Positions 9,531 through 19,493 of a stretch of DNA of 64,000 nucleotides are shown here, in pieces. The notes under the pieces were generated by a model that saw only the letters and a program-made list of their open reading frames with translations, ran no database searches and had not been told where the DNA came from. Source of the DNA: Roseospira marina (GTDB taxonomy: Bacteria; Pseudomonadota; Alphaproteobacteria; Rhodospirillales; Rhodospirillaceae); assembly GCF_014197855.1 (NCBI RefSeq), contig NZ_JACIGJ010000009.1:1-64000 (forward strand), read 5' to 3'. The translations under genes and the position numbers were made by a program. Each line of letters opens with the position of its first letter. Position 1 is the first letter of the stretch.

Positions 9531-9961
9531 GACGGCACGGGCCGATGGATCGGCCCCCTCTCGTACACGGGTTCCAACAGGGTCCAGTCGTCGTCGTCCA
9601 GGGCGTTGCCGTCGGGGAATGGCGGCACCGCGCCGGCCGACAGGGCGCGCAGCACGCCCGGGTCGGTGTAGTAAGCGCGCAGGCAGGCTACCAGCACGCC
9701 GCTGGCCCGGTGCATGTCGGCCCGTTTGGCGCGTTCGACGCAGGTCACCCGGTCCGGCGCCTCCAGAGCCGCGAAGCCGATGCCGAAGCGGTCGCGGGCT
9801 ACGGTCTCCACCTGGGAGAGCAGGACGGCGGCGTCGGCGGCCAGCCCATGGCTCTCCAGGAACGCCGGCACGCCGACGCGCGATCCGGCCGGCAGGCCGA
9901 GGCCCGCATCCCCCGGCAGGATGGCGTCGATCAGCGTCGTGAGGGAGGCCTCTTTCCTCAT
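9527..9961 (-). CDS. small protein, possibly gluconate 2-dehydrogenase subunit 3-like
   Basis: A 144-residue protein beginning with TTLIDAILPGDAGLGLPAG and containing PAFLESHGL and a C-terminal FPDGNALDDDDW segment. The early LIxxILPGD pattern and the position right after a GMC oxidoreductase resemble the small gamma subunits that accompany gluconate-2-dehydrogenase-type GMC flavoenzymes. No Tat signal is visible, unlike many of those. It lies 18 nt after the GMC gene and overlaps the SDR gene by 4 nt. The family call is tentative. Confidence 0.6.
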   Translation of the reverse strand: MRKEASLTTLIDAILPGDAGLGLPAGSRVGVPAFLESHGLAADAAVLLSQVETVARDRFGIGFAALEAPDRVTCVERAKRADMHRASGVLVACLRAYYTDPGVLRALSAGAVPPFPDGNALDDDDWTLLEPVYERGPIHRPVPS

Positions 9962-9979
9962 GGCCGTGTCTCCAAGGAT

Positions 9980-11590
9980 TTAGGCCGCCCGTGCCGTGAT
10001 CGCGGGATGATCCCGCAGGTGGTCGCACATGCGCAGGGTCAGCGCCTGGGCCGTGGCGACCGGGTTCACCGCACCGGCGGTCACGAACACGCTGCTGTCG
10101 ACGATGAACAGGTTCGGCACGGCGTGCGCCTGTCCGAACGCATTGACCACCGAGGTCTTCGGATCGCTGCCCATCCGGGCCGTGCCCATCAGGTGCCAGC
10201 CGGTGTGGCGCACCGGCGCGAAGGAGGCCGTCACGCGCGCCCCGGCGGCGGCGAACACCTCCTTGCTGCGGGCGAGGCCGTGGGCCAGCATGCGCTTGGT
10301 GTTCTCGCCCAGCGCATAGGTCACCCTGACCCCGGGCATGCCGTGCCGGTCGGTGTGGTCCGGGTCCAGCGTCACCCGGTTGGCGGGGTCGGGCAGGTCC
10401 TCCGCGATCACGGCGATGCCGGCGGTGTGGTTGAACGTCTCGGCGAAGCGGCGGTGATGCTCCGCCCCCAGCGGAATGCGGCGCATCAGATAGCCGGTGA
10501 TCGCCGTCTCGGCCGGGGGCGCGCCGCGCAGGATGTGCATGGTATAGCCGCGCACGAAATCGCGGGCCGGATCGGTCTCGTAGAACTGCTGGGACAGGAG
10601 GCAGCAGCCCTGCGGCCCGACGCTGGAGCGCAAATCGGTGTCGAACACCCCTTCGGTGAAGCCCAGCGGGTGCAGCATCAGGTTACGGCCCACCAGCCCG
10701 GTGTCGTTCAGCAGGCCGTCCGGAAACGCCGTCGAGGTCGAGTGCAGCAGCAGCCGGGGCGTGCCGATGCCGCTGCACGCCAGCACGACCACGGCGGCGG
10801 GCTGCACGTGCTCGACGCCGTCCGTGGCGATGTAGCGCACGCCGGTGGCGCGCTCCCGCCCGTCCAGCATCACCTCGACCACGGTGCAGCCGGTGCGGAC
10901 CTCCACGCCCTGGCGGCGAGCCTCCGGCCAATAGGTCACATCGACGCTGCCCTTTGCACCCTGGGCGCAGCCGGTGTTGCACGGCCCTAGGTTCACGCAG
11001 GTCGGGCGCCCGGCGTGGCTGCGCGTGTTGATGGCGCCATACGAGGGCCACCAGTGCCAGCCGAGCGCGTTGAAGGCGTGGCCCAGCGCCCGGCCCATCG
11101 GGCCCAGCGGCACCGGTGGCAGCAGGGGCCGGTCGTCGTCCGGATAGGCCGGATCGCCCCCCAGACCGGCGACGCCCATATGGCGCTCGTTCTCGGCGAA
11201 GTAGGGCGCGAGGTCATCGTAGCCCAGCGGCCAGTCCTCGCCGACGCCGTCCAGGCTGCGGGTGCGGAAGTCGGACGGATGAAAGCGCGGAACATGACCC
11301 GAATACAGGATCGTGCTACCGCCGAAGCCGTTGAAGTTGGCGATGGCGATGGGGGACGCCCGGTCGTCCACCGGATAGTCCGCCGCGCCCGCCCGCTCGT
11401 TCGGGAACGGGCTGGCCGTGGTGTGGCGGCTCACCTCCCAGTCGGGTCGGGTCGTTGGGTAGCGCGCCGGGTCGGGCGCCTCGCCCTGCTCCAGACAGAC
11501 CACGCGCAGGGCGGGGGCGCGGCTCAGGCTCCACGCCGCCGCCGCGCCGCTGGCGCCCGATCCGACAATGACGACGTCGACCGGATCCAT
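9980..11590 (-). CDS. GMC-family FAD-dependent oxidoreductase
   Basis: The 536-residue flavoenzyme opens with the dinucleotide-binding motif VIVGSGASGAAAAW, followed by FGGSTILYSGHVPRFHPSDF. It ends with the C-terminal catalytic block (HLMGTARMGSDPKTSVV, then NLFIVDSSVFVTAGAVNPVATAQAL). Members oxidise alcohols with FAD. The nearest general type is the gluconate dehydrogenase or cholesterol-oxidase-like branch acting with a small partner, which fits the next gene. It is cytoplasmic, since no signal is seen. It lies 6 nt after the FabZ-like gene and is part of the long operon. The substrate is unknown. Confidence 0.9.
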   Translation of the reverse strand: MDPVDVVIVGSGASGAAAAWSLSRAPALRVVCLEQGEAPDPARYPTTRPDWEVSRHTTASPFPNERAGAADYPVDDRASPIAIANFNGFGGSTILYSGHVPRFHPSDFRTRSLDGVGEDWPLGYDDLAPYFAENERHMGVAGLGGDPAYPDDDRPLLPPVPLGPMGRALGHAFNALGWHWWPSYGAINTRSHAGRPTCVNLGPCNTGCAQGAKGSVDVTYWPEARRQGVEVRTGCTVVEVMLDGRERATGVRYIATDGVEHVQPAAVVVLACSGIGTPRLLLHSTSTAFPDGLLNDTGLVGRNLMLHPLGFTEGVFDTDLRSSVGPQGCCLLSQQFYETDPARDFVRGYTMHILRGAPPAETAITGYLMRRIPLGAEHHRRFAETFNHTAGIAVIAEDLPDPANRVTLDPDHTDRHGMPGVRVTYALGENTKRMLAHGLARSKEVFAAAGARVTASFAPVRHTGWHLMGTARMGSDPKTSVVNAFGQAHAVPNLFIVDSSVFVTAGAVNPVATAQALTLRMCDHLRDHPAITARAA

Positions 11591-11596
11591 CCGCCG

Positions 11597-12064
11597 TCAG
11601 CCTTTCGCGCGCGGCAGGTACTGTTCCAGGATCTCGGGGATGGTGATCATCATATCGGCCTCACAGGCGATCTCGCCGTTTACCGTGGCGGTGCCCTTCC
11701 CTTTGCAGATACCGCGTTTCCACGACAGGACCTCGGCCAGGATCTCGAATTTCTCGCCCGGCACCACCTCCCGCCGGAAGCGCACAGTGTGCTGGAGCGC
11801 ATGGGTCACCTTGCCCTTCAGGCCTGGCAACGTGGTGATGGCCACGGTCAGCATCTGGGCCAGCGCCTCCAGTTGCAGGGCGCCGGGCATGTTCGGCCCG
11901 TCCGGGAAATGCACCGGAAAGTACCACTCGTTCAACGTGAGGTTCTTGTAGCCGCGCGCGAACTGTCCGGGCGCCACCTCGTCCACATGGTCGATCATCA
12001 GGAAGGGGTAGCGATTGGGCTGGTAGGCTTGCAGTTCACGGCAGTCGAGGCTGAACGAGTCCAT
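11597..12064 (-). CDS. FabZ-fold 3-hydroxyacyl-ACP dehydratase-like protein
   Basis: A 155-residue hotdog-fold protein with RYPFLMIDHVDEV and the FabZ active-site segment VHFPDGPNMPGALQLEALAQ. That segment retains the catalytic His and Glu. FabZ enzymes dehydrate 3-hydroxyacyl-ACP. It is the second FabZ-like gene of the operon. I chose ATG 12064 from family alignment. A TTG at 12118, with AAGGA just before it, would add 18 residues. The luxC-like gene ends 64 nt upstream. Confidence 0.87.
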   Translation of the reverse strand: MDSFSLDCRELQAYQPNRYPFLMIDHVDEVAPGQFARGYKNLTLNEWYFPVHFPDGPNMPGALQLEALAQMLTVAITTLPGLKGKVTHALQHTVRFRREVVPGEKFEILAEVLSWKRGICKGKGTATVNGEIACEADMMITIPEILEQYLPRAKG

Positions 12065-12128
12065 AGGCTGTCCCGATCCGGATGCGGAGAAAACGAAAAG
12101 GCGCGCACCGCCAGCCAACGCGGTGTCC

Positions 12129-13385
12129 TTACCGCACGTCGATCACGCGGGACAGGCTGCCGATGATGTCGTACCCGTCCCAGATCAGGCCCATGTCGAG
12201 CGCCTGACCGACCGGCACCACACGGTCGATGCCGCGCAGACCATGGGACACGACGAAGGCTGTCAGATCGTCCCGAGGGTGCCCGAAAGAGGTTAAGGTC
12301 TGGTAACGGTCGCTGACCATGGGGGCCAGGGACTCCAGGCTGGGCAGCACGACCTCGTGCAGGGTACCGCTCGTGCCCCGGCAGGTCTCCTGGTCCGAGC
12401 GTGGGGCCGCCATCGCGATCCGGTACAGGGCGTTGCCGTGGCGGTGCACGGCGGTCACGTCCGGGGCCAGCGCGCTCTCGCAGGCCGCGACGAACTTATC
12501 CATGACACGGATGGGCGGGATCCGGTGCCGCCCGTCCACATGCGCGGCGAAGGCCGGCCACAGGCGGGCCTGCGCGGCGGCCACGGTGTCCGCGTCACCC
12601 ACCCAGGCGACGAGTTGCGGCGAGGAACACGCCGCCTGCTCCATGATGTAGACGTCGTTGTACAGATGGCCGCACAGGGTGCTCAGGCCGGCGTCATCCA
12701 GCGCCAGAACCGCCTCAGCCTTCAGCGTGCACAGGGAGTAGCGGTCGGGGAACGAAACCTCGCGTCCGCGCGGCGGCAGGGGGAAGCCGCGCATGTGCTG
12801 CACGGTCGCATCCCCGCCCCACACCACCCGGCCGTCGGCCCGCGCCGACCAGTAGGCGTTGACCGCGTCGTCGCGGGGGTAGCGCACCAGCAGCACCGCC
12901 GCCGCCATGGCGGCGTGCCGGGGTTCGGCCAGCACCGTAGAGAGCGCCCCGACGAGGGTGGTGAGGGTGGCGGACTCCGCGCTGGGCAGGCGCACCACGT
13001 TGCTGTTGCCGGCCAGCAGCCCGAACGCGAGCGAAAACGCGGCGTTGACCGGCACGTTGGCGGGGCAGACGTGGAACACCAGCCCCAGGCCGACTTGAGG
13101 GCGCCGCGTCGCCGGGTCGGCGGGGGCCTCGGTGGAGGCGGCCGCATTGGCCTTCAAGGCCGCCAGATGCGCGGCCCGCGCCCAATAGGCGAAGGTCACG
13201 ACGTCGGGCAGGGCGCGCGCCGCCGGCAGGGCCAACAGGGTGCGCGACACATCGGCCAGGAACGCCAACCGCGCGGGGTCCCACACCGGGGCGGGCCGGT
13301 TGGTGATCTGGGCCGGATCGCCCACGACGACCGTCTGGGCAGCCGCGATCTCGGGCGGCATCGGGTCAGGGGGGATAGGTATCAC
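12129..13385 (-). CDS. LuxC-type acyl-CoA/acyl-protein reductase
   Basis: The 418-residue protein matches the acyl reductase LuxC family, which reduces activated fatty acyl groups to aldehydes with NADPH. Recognisable blocks are VFHVCPANVPVNAAFSLAFG, GNSNVVRLPS, WGGDATVQ and the active-site cysteine in MEQAACSSPQLVAW. In light-emitting bacteria LuxC works with LuxE on fatty acids. Here luxE-, ligase- and ACP-type genes are adjacent but luciferase genes are absent, so the aldehyde serves another pathway. Its 5' end overlaps the luxE-like gene by 20 nt. Confidence 0.92.
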   Translation of the reverse strand: MIPIPPDPMPPEIAAAQTVVVGDPAQITNRPAPVWDPARLAFLADVSRTLLALPAARALPDVVTFAYWARAAHLAALKANAAASTEAPADPATRRPQVGLGLVFHVCPANVPVNAAFSLAFGLLAGNSNVVRLPSAESATLTTLVGALSTVLAEPRHAAMAAAVLLVRYPRDDAVNAYWSARADGRVVWGGDATVQHMRGFPLPPRGREVSFPDRYSLCTLKAEAVLALDDAGLSTLCGHLYNDVYIMEQAACSSPQLVAWVGDADTVAAAQARLWPAFAAHVDGRHRIPPIRVMDKFVAACESALAPDVTAVHRHGNALYRIAMAAPRSDQETCRGTSGTLHEVVLPSLESLAPMVSDRYQTLTSFGHPRDDLTAFVVSHGLRGIDRVVPVGQALDMGLIWDGYDIIGSLSRVIDVR

Positions 13386-14451
13386 TGCACCCTCGGATTT
13401 CCGCGTGTTCCAACCGGCCCTCGATGCGCAGGGTGGTGCCCGCGCGCCCGCAGGGGCAATCGTCCCGGCCCAGGATGTGGCCGACGTCCTCGCTCAGCAG
13501 GGAGTGCCCCGGGTAGCTGTGCGGCAGGACGGACAGAAGCTGCACCAGCCCGCTCTCCCCCGGCGGCAGCGGCGCGAAGGTCCCCGGATCGCGGATCACG
13601 ATCTCCGACCAGGCGGAGGCATGCAACCGACCCTCGCCGCATTCCATGAAGATGGACCCGGTTTGCTCCACCATGCCGTAGTAATTGTGAACCCGCGTCA
13701 TCCCGGTGACGCCCGCGACACGCGCGCGAAACGCATCGGGCGCGACCGCCTGCGCCAGAAGCTGCTTCCAGCCGCCGCCGTGGATCAGGATGCCGCCCTC
13801 GAGGGGCAGGCTCTCCCCCGCCTCTTCCAGCGCGCGGATCAAATGGCGCCAGACGATGAAGGTGAACCCGAACACCAGGATGTCCTGGCCGGCGTGCTTG
13901 TCCAGGAAGGCGCGCGTGCCCTCCCGGTTCAGGGTCATGTCGTCGTTCAGCGCATAGGCGACGTCGCGGCCGAACATGGAGAACCCGAGGATCCCCGCCG
14001 TCCGCGCCGAGAAGCGGTAGCGATCCGCCACCGTGGCCCGGCCGTCGATCACCAGCATGGGCAGGCGCTTCGGGCCGATGACCTCCGCCATGATGCGCGA
14101 CAGCACCTTGACCTGAAGCGCGCTGGTGGTCTTATCGAGGACGATCTGCGACCGGCTTTGACCGCTGGTCCCGGAGGAGGTCATGGTCTTGACCACGTCG
14201 CCGTCGGGCACGCTCAGCAGGCGGTGGCGTTTGAACAGCCGCACCGGCAGGAACGGCACGTCCTCCAACGTGTCGAGGGTGTCGGTCGGGAAGCCTAGCT
14301 TGTCCACGATGGCGCGGTAGGGCGGGCAGGCGTCCCGATGATGCCGGGTCAGCCGCCGCAGTTCCGCCAGAATGCGCTCCCGCTTGTCCGGCCCGGCGAG
14401 GCCGAACGCGGGCCAGTCCGTCACGGGGACGGGATCATGCGACTCAGGCAT
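13366..14451 (-). CDS. LuxE-type acyl-protein synthetase
   Basis: A 361-residue member of the LuxE / acyl-protein synthetase family. It adenylates an acid and passes the acyl group to a protein cysteine for reduction by LuxC. The adenylation motif MTSSGTSGQSRSQIVLD, the GGGWK segment, YYGMVEQTGSIFMEC, and a C-terminal CPCGRAGTTLRIEGR block are visible. The start is ATG 14451, overlapping the ligase gene by 31 nt and the luxC gene by 20 nt. Tight coupling with LuxC supports an acid-to-aldehyde reaction. Confidence 0.9.
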   Translation of the reverse strand: MPESHDPVPVTDWPAFGLAGPDKRERILAELRRLTRHHRDACPPYRAIVDKLGFPTDTLDTLEDVPFLPVRLFKRHRLLSVPDGDVVKTMTSSGTSGQSRSQIVLDKTTSALQVKVLSRIMAEVIGPKRLPMLVIDGRATVADRYRFSARTAGILGFSMFGRDVAYALNDDMTLNREGTRAFLDKHAGQDILVFGFTFIVWRHLIRALEEAGESLPLEGGILIHGGGWKQLLAQAVAPDAFRARVAGVTGMTRVHNYYGMVEQTGSIFMECGEGRLHASAWSEIVIRDPGTFAPLPPGESGLVQLLSVLPHSYPGHSLLSEDVGHILGRDDCPCGRAGTTLRIEGRLEHAEIRGCSDTYPP

Positions 14452-15845
14452 GGGTAGTCCACCTTTCCGGTCGGCAGTCGGGGCAGGGCGGCGATGGTGT
14501 GGACGGCGACGGCGGCGGCGTTGATCCCGGCGCAGACGGCCAGGTCCCGGCGCAGCGCCTCCGCGTCCTGGCCCGGTGTATGGACCACCACCACCGAAAG
14601 ATGATCGTCCCGGCCCTGGGCGGCGCCCTCCAGCCCCTGCTCGGCCAGCCATCGTTCGACCTGGTCGAGCGAAATGCGGTTGCCGTAGATCTTCAGGAAC
14701 CGGCTGCGCCGGCCTTCCAGGAACAGATAGCCATCGTCGTCGCATCGCGCGAGGTCGCCGGTCCGCAAAACACCTCGGTTGTCGTCGCCCCGGGACAGAT
14801 CGGCGGCGCATCTGGCGTAGCCCAGGCCGACGTTCGGCCCTTCGTAGATCAACTCGCCCACCTGTCCGGTGGCGGTGATGTCGGCGCCGTCGTCGTCACG
14901 GATCCACAGGCGCCCGCCCGGGATGGCGCGCCCGATGCTGCCCAGTTTGCGCAACGTGTCCGCGTCGGGCAAGTACGAGATGCGGGGCGCGGCCTCGGTC
15001 TGGCCGTACATGGTCCAGAACCGGATGCCGAGCCCCTGGCAGGCGGCGTGGACGGTCTCGATCAGCGGCGGGGCGAGGCGTCCGCCGGCCTGCGTCATCT
15101 TGGTCAGGGTGGGCAGCTTCAGCCGCTCCAGCCGCAACCGCAGCAGCATCTCGTAATGATAGGGCACCCCGGCGAAGCTGGTGATTCCGGCCGCCCGCAT
15201 CTGCTGCCAGAACGCCTGTTCCATCAGGGAGCGGTCGGACAGCACGATGGACGCCCCGGCCATCAGGTGGCTGTTGATGACCGACAGACCATAGGAATAC
15301 CCGATCGGCAGCGACGCGGCGGCGCGGTCCTCGGGGCCGATCTCCAGGTATTCGACGATCGACGCGGCGTTGGCGATCAGGTTCGCCCGCGTCAGCCGGA
15401 CAAGCTTGGGCGACCCGGTCGAGCCCGACGTGGTGGCCAGATAGCCCAGATCCGGATGCGTGTCGGGCGCCGTGGAGGCGGTGTTGCGGTACAGGGTGTA
15501 GCGGTCCGCCGCGCCGAGCGGCTCCAGCGCCTCCAGCGCGGCGGCGGCCGTGGGCTCGGCCAGCACCAGCGGGGGCGAGAACGCCGCCACCAGCCGCCGA
15601 ACGTGGTCCGGCTGGGTGTCGGCGGCCAGGATCAGGGGCACGGTGCCGCTCTGTAGGGCGGCGAGGTAATGCACCAGGGTGGTGTAATCGTTGCGCCCCA
15701 GGATCAGCAGCACCGCGCGCGGCGGCAGGGTCGCCGCGACCCGGTCGATGTCCCCGACAAGGTCCGCGTACCGCACCGCCCGGCCGTCCTCGGTGATGAC
15801 GGCGACGGCGTCCGGGTCGCGAACGGTGACGAGGGGGTGGGTCAC
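14421..15845 (-). CDS. AMP-dependent acyl ligase (acyl-ACP or acyl-CoA synthetase)
   Basis: An ANL-superfamily enzyme of 474 residues that activates a carboxylic acid as the adenylate and transfers it to a thiol. It shows the P-loop TSGSTGSPKLVRLT, the motif YGQTEAAPR, the hinge and binding motif RTGDLARCDDDGYLFLEGR, and the late lysine in LPTGKVDY. GTG 15845 overlaps the ACP stop codon (GTGA), so the ligase is translated in step with the ACP next door. This suggests that it loads that ACP. The acid is unknown. Confidence 0.92.
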   Translation of the reverse strand: MTHPLVTVRDPDAVAVITEDGRAVRYADLVGDIDRVAATLPPRAVLLILGRNDYTTLVHYLAALQSGTVPLILAADTQPDHVRRLVAAFSPPLVLAEPTAAAALEALEPLGAADRYTLYRNTASTAPDTHPDLGYLATTSGSTGSPKLVRLTRANLIANAASIVEYLEIGPEDRAAASLPIGYSYGLSVINSHLMAGASIVLSDRSLMEQAFWQQMRAAGITSFAGVPYHYEMLLRLRLERLKLPTLTKMTQAGGRLAPPLIETVHAACQGLGIRFWTMYGQTEAAPRISYLPDADTLRKLGSIGRAIPGGRLWIRDDDGADITATGQVGELIYEGPNVGLGYARCAADLSRGDDNRGVLRTGDLARCDDDGYLFLEGRRSRFLKIYGNRISLDQVERWLAEQGLEGAAQGRDDHLSVVVVHTPGQDAEALRRDLAVCAGINAAAVAVHTIAALPRLPTGKVDYPCLSRMIPSP

Positions 15846-16081
15846 ACCTCCACTCCGTACTTTTTCAGCTTCTCCTTGCCAACGGTGTAGGAGCTGAACT
15901 CGATGATGTCCTCGGTCTCCATCATGATGTCGAAGGTATCTTCCAGGGCCGCGATCATGGCCATATGGCCGACCGAGTCCCATTGCGGCACGCACTGGTA
16001 CACGAAATCGGCGTTCAGGACGTCGGGGGAGACGGAGAAGCTCTCGACAAACACCTGATCGTACTTTTCTTTGTTGCTCAC
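15842..16081 (-). CDS. acyl carrier protein
   Basis: A 79-residue carrier protein with the phosphopantetheine site in WDSVGHMAM and an acidic helix MMETEDIIEF. It would be modified by a 4'-phosphopantetheinyl transferase encoded elsewhere. I chose GTG 16081 because GGAG lies 6 nt upstream. ATG 16093, four codons earlier, is the alternative. It is 46 nt after the YhdH-like gene, and its stop overlaps the acyl ligase start. It is probably the covalent carrier for intermediates of this operon. Confidence 0.9.
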   Translation of the reverse strand: MSNKEKYDQVFVESFSVSPDVLNADFVYQCVPQWDSVGHMAMIAALEDTFDIMMETEDIIEFSSYTVGKEKLKKYGVEV

Positions 16082-16127
16082 GGGTCTCTCCATGACCGGA
16101 TGGGACGGACGGGATGGGTAGAAGGCG

Positions 16128-17186
16128 TCAGACCGGGGCGGAGGCGTCCGCGCCACCCAGGTCCACGACGATGCGGCCGAGGTGACGCCCCGCCGCGACC
16201 GTTTCGATGGCGGCCGGCAGGTCGGCCAGCCCGACCACGGAATAGAGCGCCGGCAAGGCGGCCGGCTTGGCGGTGTCGGCCATCCGGGCCCAGACGGCGC
16301 GCCGCCGCTCGGGCGTTGTGGCCTCGGCGTTGATGCCCACCACATGCACGCCGCGCAAGATGAACGGCAGCACGTTGGCCTCGAAGGCGGTCCCCTGCAC
16401 CATGCCCGTCACGGCCACCACGCCGCCGTCACGCATCGACCGGAGCACGGTGGACAGCGTGGTCCCGCCGGCCACGTCCACGGCGACATCCCAGGCCGGG
16501 ACCAGCATGTTGCGGCCGGTGGTGTCCTCGAAGGCGTCGCGCGGCAGGATCCGGGCGGCACCGATGGCCGACAGGAACGCGCGGGCGGCCTCGTCGGTCT
16601 TGCCGGTGACGGCGGTGACCTCGGCGCCGCGCGCGCTGAGCAGGGCGACGGCGAACGCGCCCAGTCCGCCCGTCGCGCCGGTGACGAGCGCCTGCGCGCC
16701 GGCCAGCGACGATCCCGCCGCCTCCAGCGCCTCGACGGCCAGGACGGCGGTGTACCCGGCGGTGCCGTAGGCCATCGCCTCGTGGAACGACAGCGCATCC
16801 GGCAGCGGCATGACCCAGGCCGCCGGCACGCGCACATACTGGCCGAAGCCGCCGGGCGTGTTCATGCCCATGGCGTGGCTGATGACCGCGACCCGGTCGC
16901 CGGGCTGACACGCGGGGTCGGCGCTGGCCTCGACCACGCCGGCCGCGTCCACTCCCGGCGTGTGGGGAAAGCGCCGCGTGATCGCCGGATGCCCCTGGCA
17001 GGACAGGCAATCCTTGTAGTTGATGGTCGAGGCGTGCACGCGAATCAGCACCTCGTCCGGGGGCAGATCGGCGAGGGTGCGTGTCTCCAGGGCATAGGAA
17101 AACGTCCGTTCCGCGCCCTTGCGGACGACGAGGGCCTGAAAGATCAGATTATGATCAGGGTGAACGATGGGGATCACTCCCGTCAA
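16128..17186 (-). CDS. YhdH/AcuI-type NADPH:quinone or enoyl reductase
   Basis: A 352-residue zinc-free medium-chain dehydrogenase. It has the N-terminal motif VRVHASTINYKDCLSC, PHTPGVDAAGVV, the cofactor motif VTGATGGLGAFAVALL and a C-terminal HLGRIVVDL. The YhdH/AcuI branch reduces acrylyl-CoA or other enones, and other members reduce quinones. Within an ACP/dehydratase operon an enoyl-thioester reductase role is attractive but inferred. It overlaps the FabZ-like gene by 4 nt (ATGA) and is followed by the ACP gene. Confidence 0.88.
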   Translation of the reverse strand: MTGVIPIVHPDHNLIFQALVVRKGAERTFSYALETRTLADLPPDEVLIRVHASTINYKDCLSCQGHPAITRRFPHTPGVDAAGVVEASADPACQPGDRVAVISHAMGMNTPGGFGQYVRVPAAWVMPLPDALSFHEAMAYGTAGYTAVLAVEALEAAGSSLAGAQALVTGATGGLGAFAVALLSARGAEVTAVTGKTDEAARAFLSAIGAARILPRDAFEDTTGRNMLVPAWDVAVDVAGGTTLSTVLRSMRDGGVVAVTGMVQGTAFEANVLPFILRGVHVVGINAEATTPERRRAVWARMADTAKPAALPALYSVVGLADLPAAIETVAAGRHLGRIVVDLGGADASAPV

Positions 17187-17653
17187 GATGTCCGCGATGG
17201 GGGGGGGACCGGCGCGGCCATCAGGTGGGGAGAGGCATAGCGGAACTCACCCCGGCTCAGGTGCACGCCGTTGGCGGTGGTGGTGACCGTACCTGTGGCG
17301 ATGCCTCGGCGAAACGCGGACAGTTCGGCGTCGAACGTGATCGTCTGACCCGGCGTCGCGGTGGCGCTGAGCTGGCTCTTCACGTTGGTGACATAGGCAC
17401 GGTGGGCGCCATGGTCACCGGCCGCGTAGATCAGCAGTACCAGGGTTTGCAGCATACCCTCAAGCTGAAGAGTCGCCGGCATGACCTGTAACGCAGGAAG
17501 GTGGCAGGCAAAAAACCAAGCGTTGCTATGTAACTCTTTAGTTGCGCGCGCGCGTCGGCCAGGTTCGAGTGTTTCAAAGGTATCGATCATCAGAAAGGGG
17601 TCGGTAATGTCCAGCCGGGACGCGATGTCCGCGCGCGACATAGGCTGAGGCAT
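17183..17653 (-). CDS. FabZ-fold dehydratase-like protein, first gene of the operon
   Basis: A 156-residue hotdog protein with TDPFLMIDTFETLEPG and the active-site segment ACHLPALQVMPATLQLEG. The His and Glu of FabZ are kept, but the usual Gly of the PG turn is Ala. It differs clearly from the second FabZ-like protein of the operon, so the two may form a heteromer or act at different steps. ATG 17653 is preferred because AAAGGG lies about 8 nt upstream; ATG 17641 and an upstream 17686 are alternatives. A good promoter lies about 120 nt upstream. Confidence 0.85.
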   Translation of the reverse strand: MPQPMSRADIASRLDITDPFLMIDTFETLEPGRRARATKELHSNAWFFACHLPALQVMPATLQLEGMLQTLVLLIYAAGDHGAHRAYVTNVKSQLSATATPGQTITFDAELSAFRRGIATGTVTTTANGVHLSRGEFRYASPHLMAAPVPPPSRTS

Positions 17654-17774
17654 GGGGAAACCCTTTGATTTGGACGGCGTGGCCATCCGGAATGCATGCC
17701 GTGTCCTGGATATGCAGCGTGGCGCAAGAACCTAAACATTTCGTATAAGGAACGTATGGCAGGATTTACCTGAG

Positions 17775-17803
17775 ATTGTATGCGCAAGTTGTTATCATAT
17801 CAA
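17775..17803 (-). promoter_or_regulatory. sigma-70 promoter for the acyl-aldehyde operon
   Basis: On the minus strand TTGATA (plus 17803-17798) and TACAAT (plus 17780-17775) are separated by exactly 17 bp. Each matches the consensus at five of six bases, and the surrounding DNA is A/T-rich. The start of transcription would fall near 17768, about 115 nt before the first ATG. No other convincing promoter is seen inside the operon. Confidence 0.65.
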
Positions 17804-17836
17804 ATCATTTCACCGCCCCGCGCAAACGGCCCTGTT

Positions 17837-17910
17837 CGCGCGGCCCGGAACGGCCGCGCGTGGGAAATGGTTAGACACGAACGGGCGGCCGAGATGAGGC
17901 GGCCGCCCGT
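17837..17910. terminator. paired strong hairpins between glpK and the acyl operon
   Basis: Two perfect G/C hairpins stand in tandem: 17837-17845 with 17852-17860 (9 bp) and 17881-17890 with 17901-17910 (10 bp). They lie between the end of glpK and the promoter of the next minus-strand operon. They lack clear T-tracts, so termination may be weak or factor-assisted. Confidence 0.5.
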
Positions 17911-17943
17911 GTCCGGGAGGTGGCTATCGGGATGGGAGAGAGG

Positions 17944-19434
<1,491 letters not shown>

Positions 19435-19493
19435 GGTACGGTTCCCTCCATTTATGGTGGCGCCGCGGGCGGTGCCGCGGGCGCCGGCCCGGC

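Noticed and set aside
12129-14451. Bioluminescence (lux) operon
   Set aside because: LuxC- and LuxE-type genes are present but luxA, luxB and regulators are absent. The surrounding enzymes suggest another use of the aldehyde.
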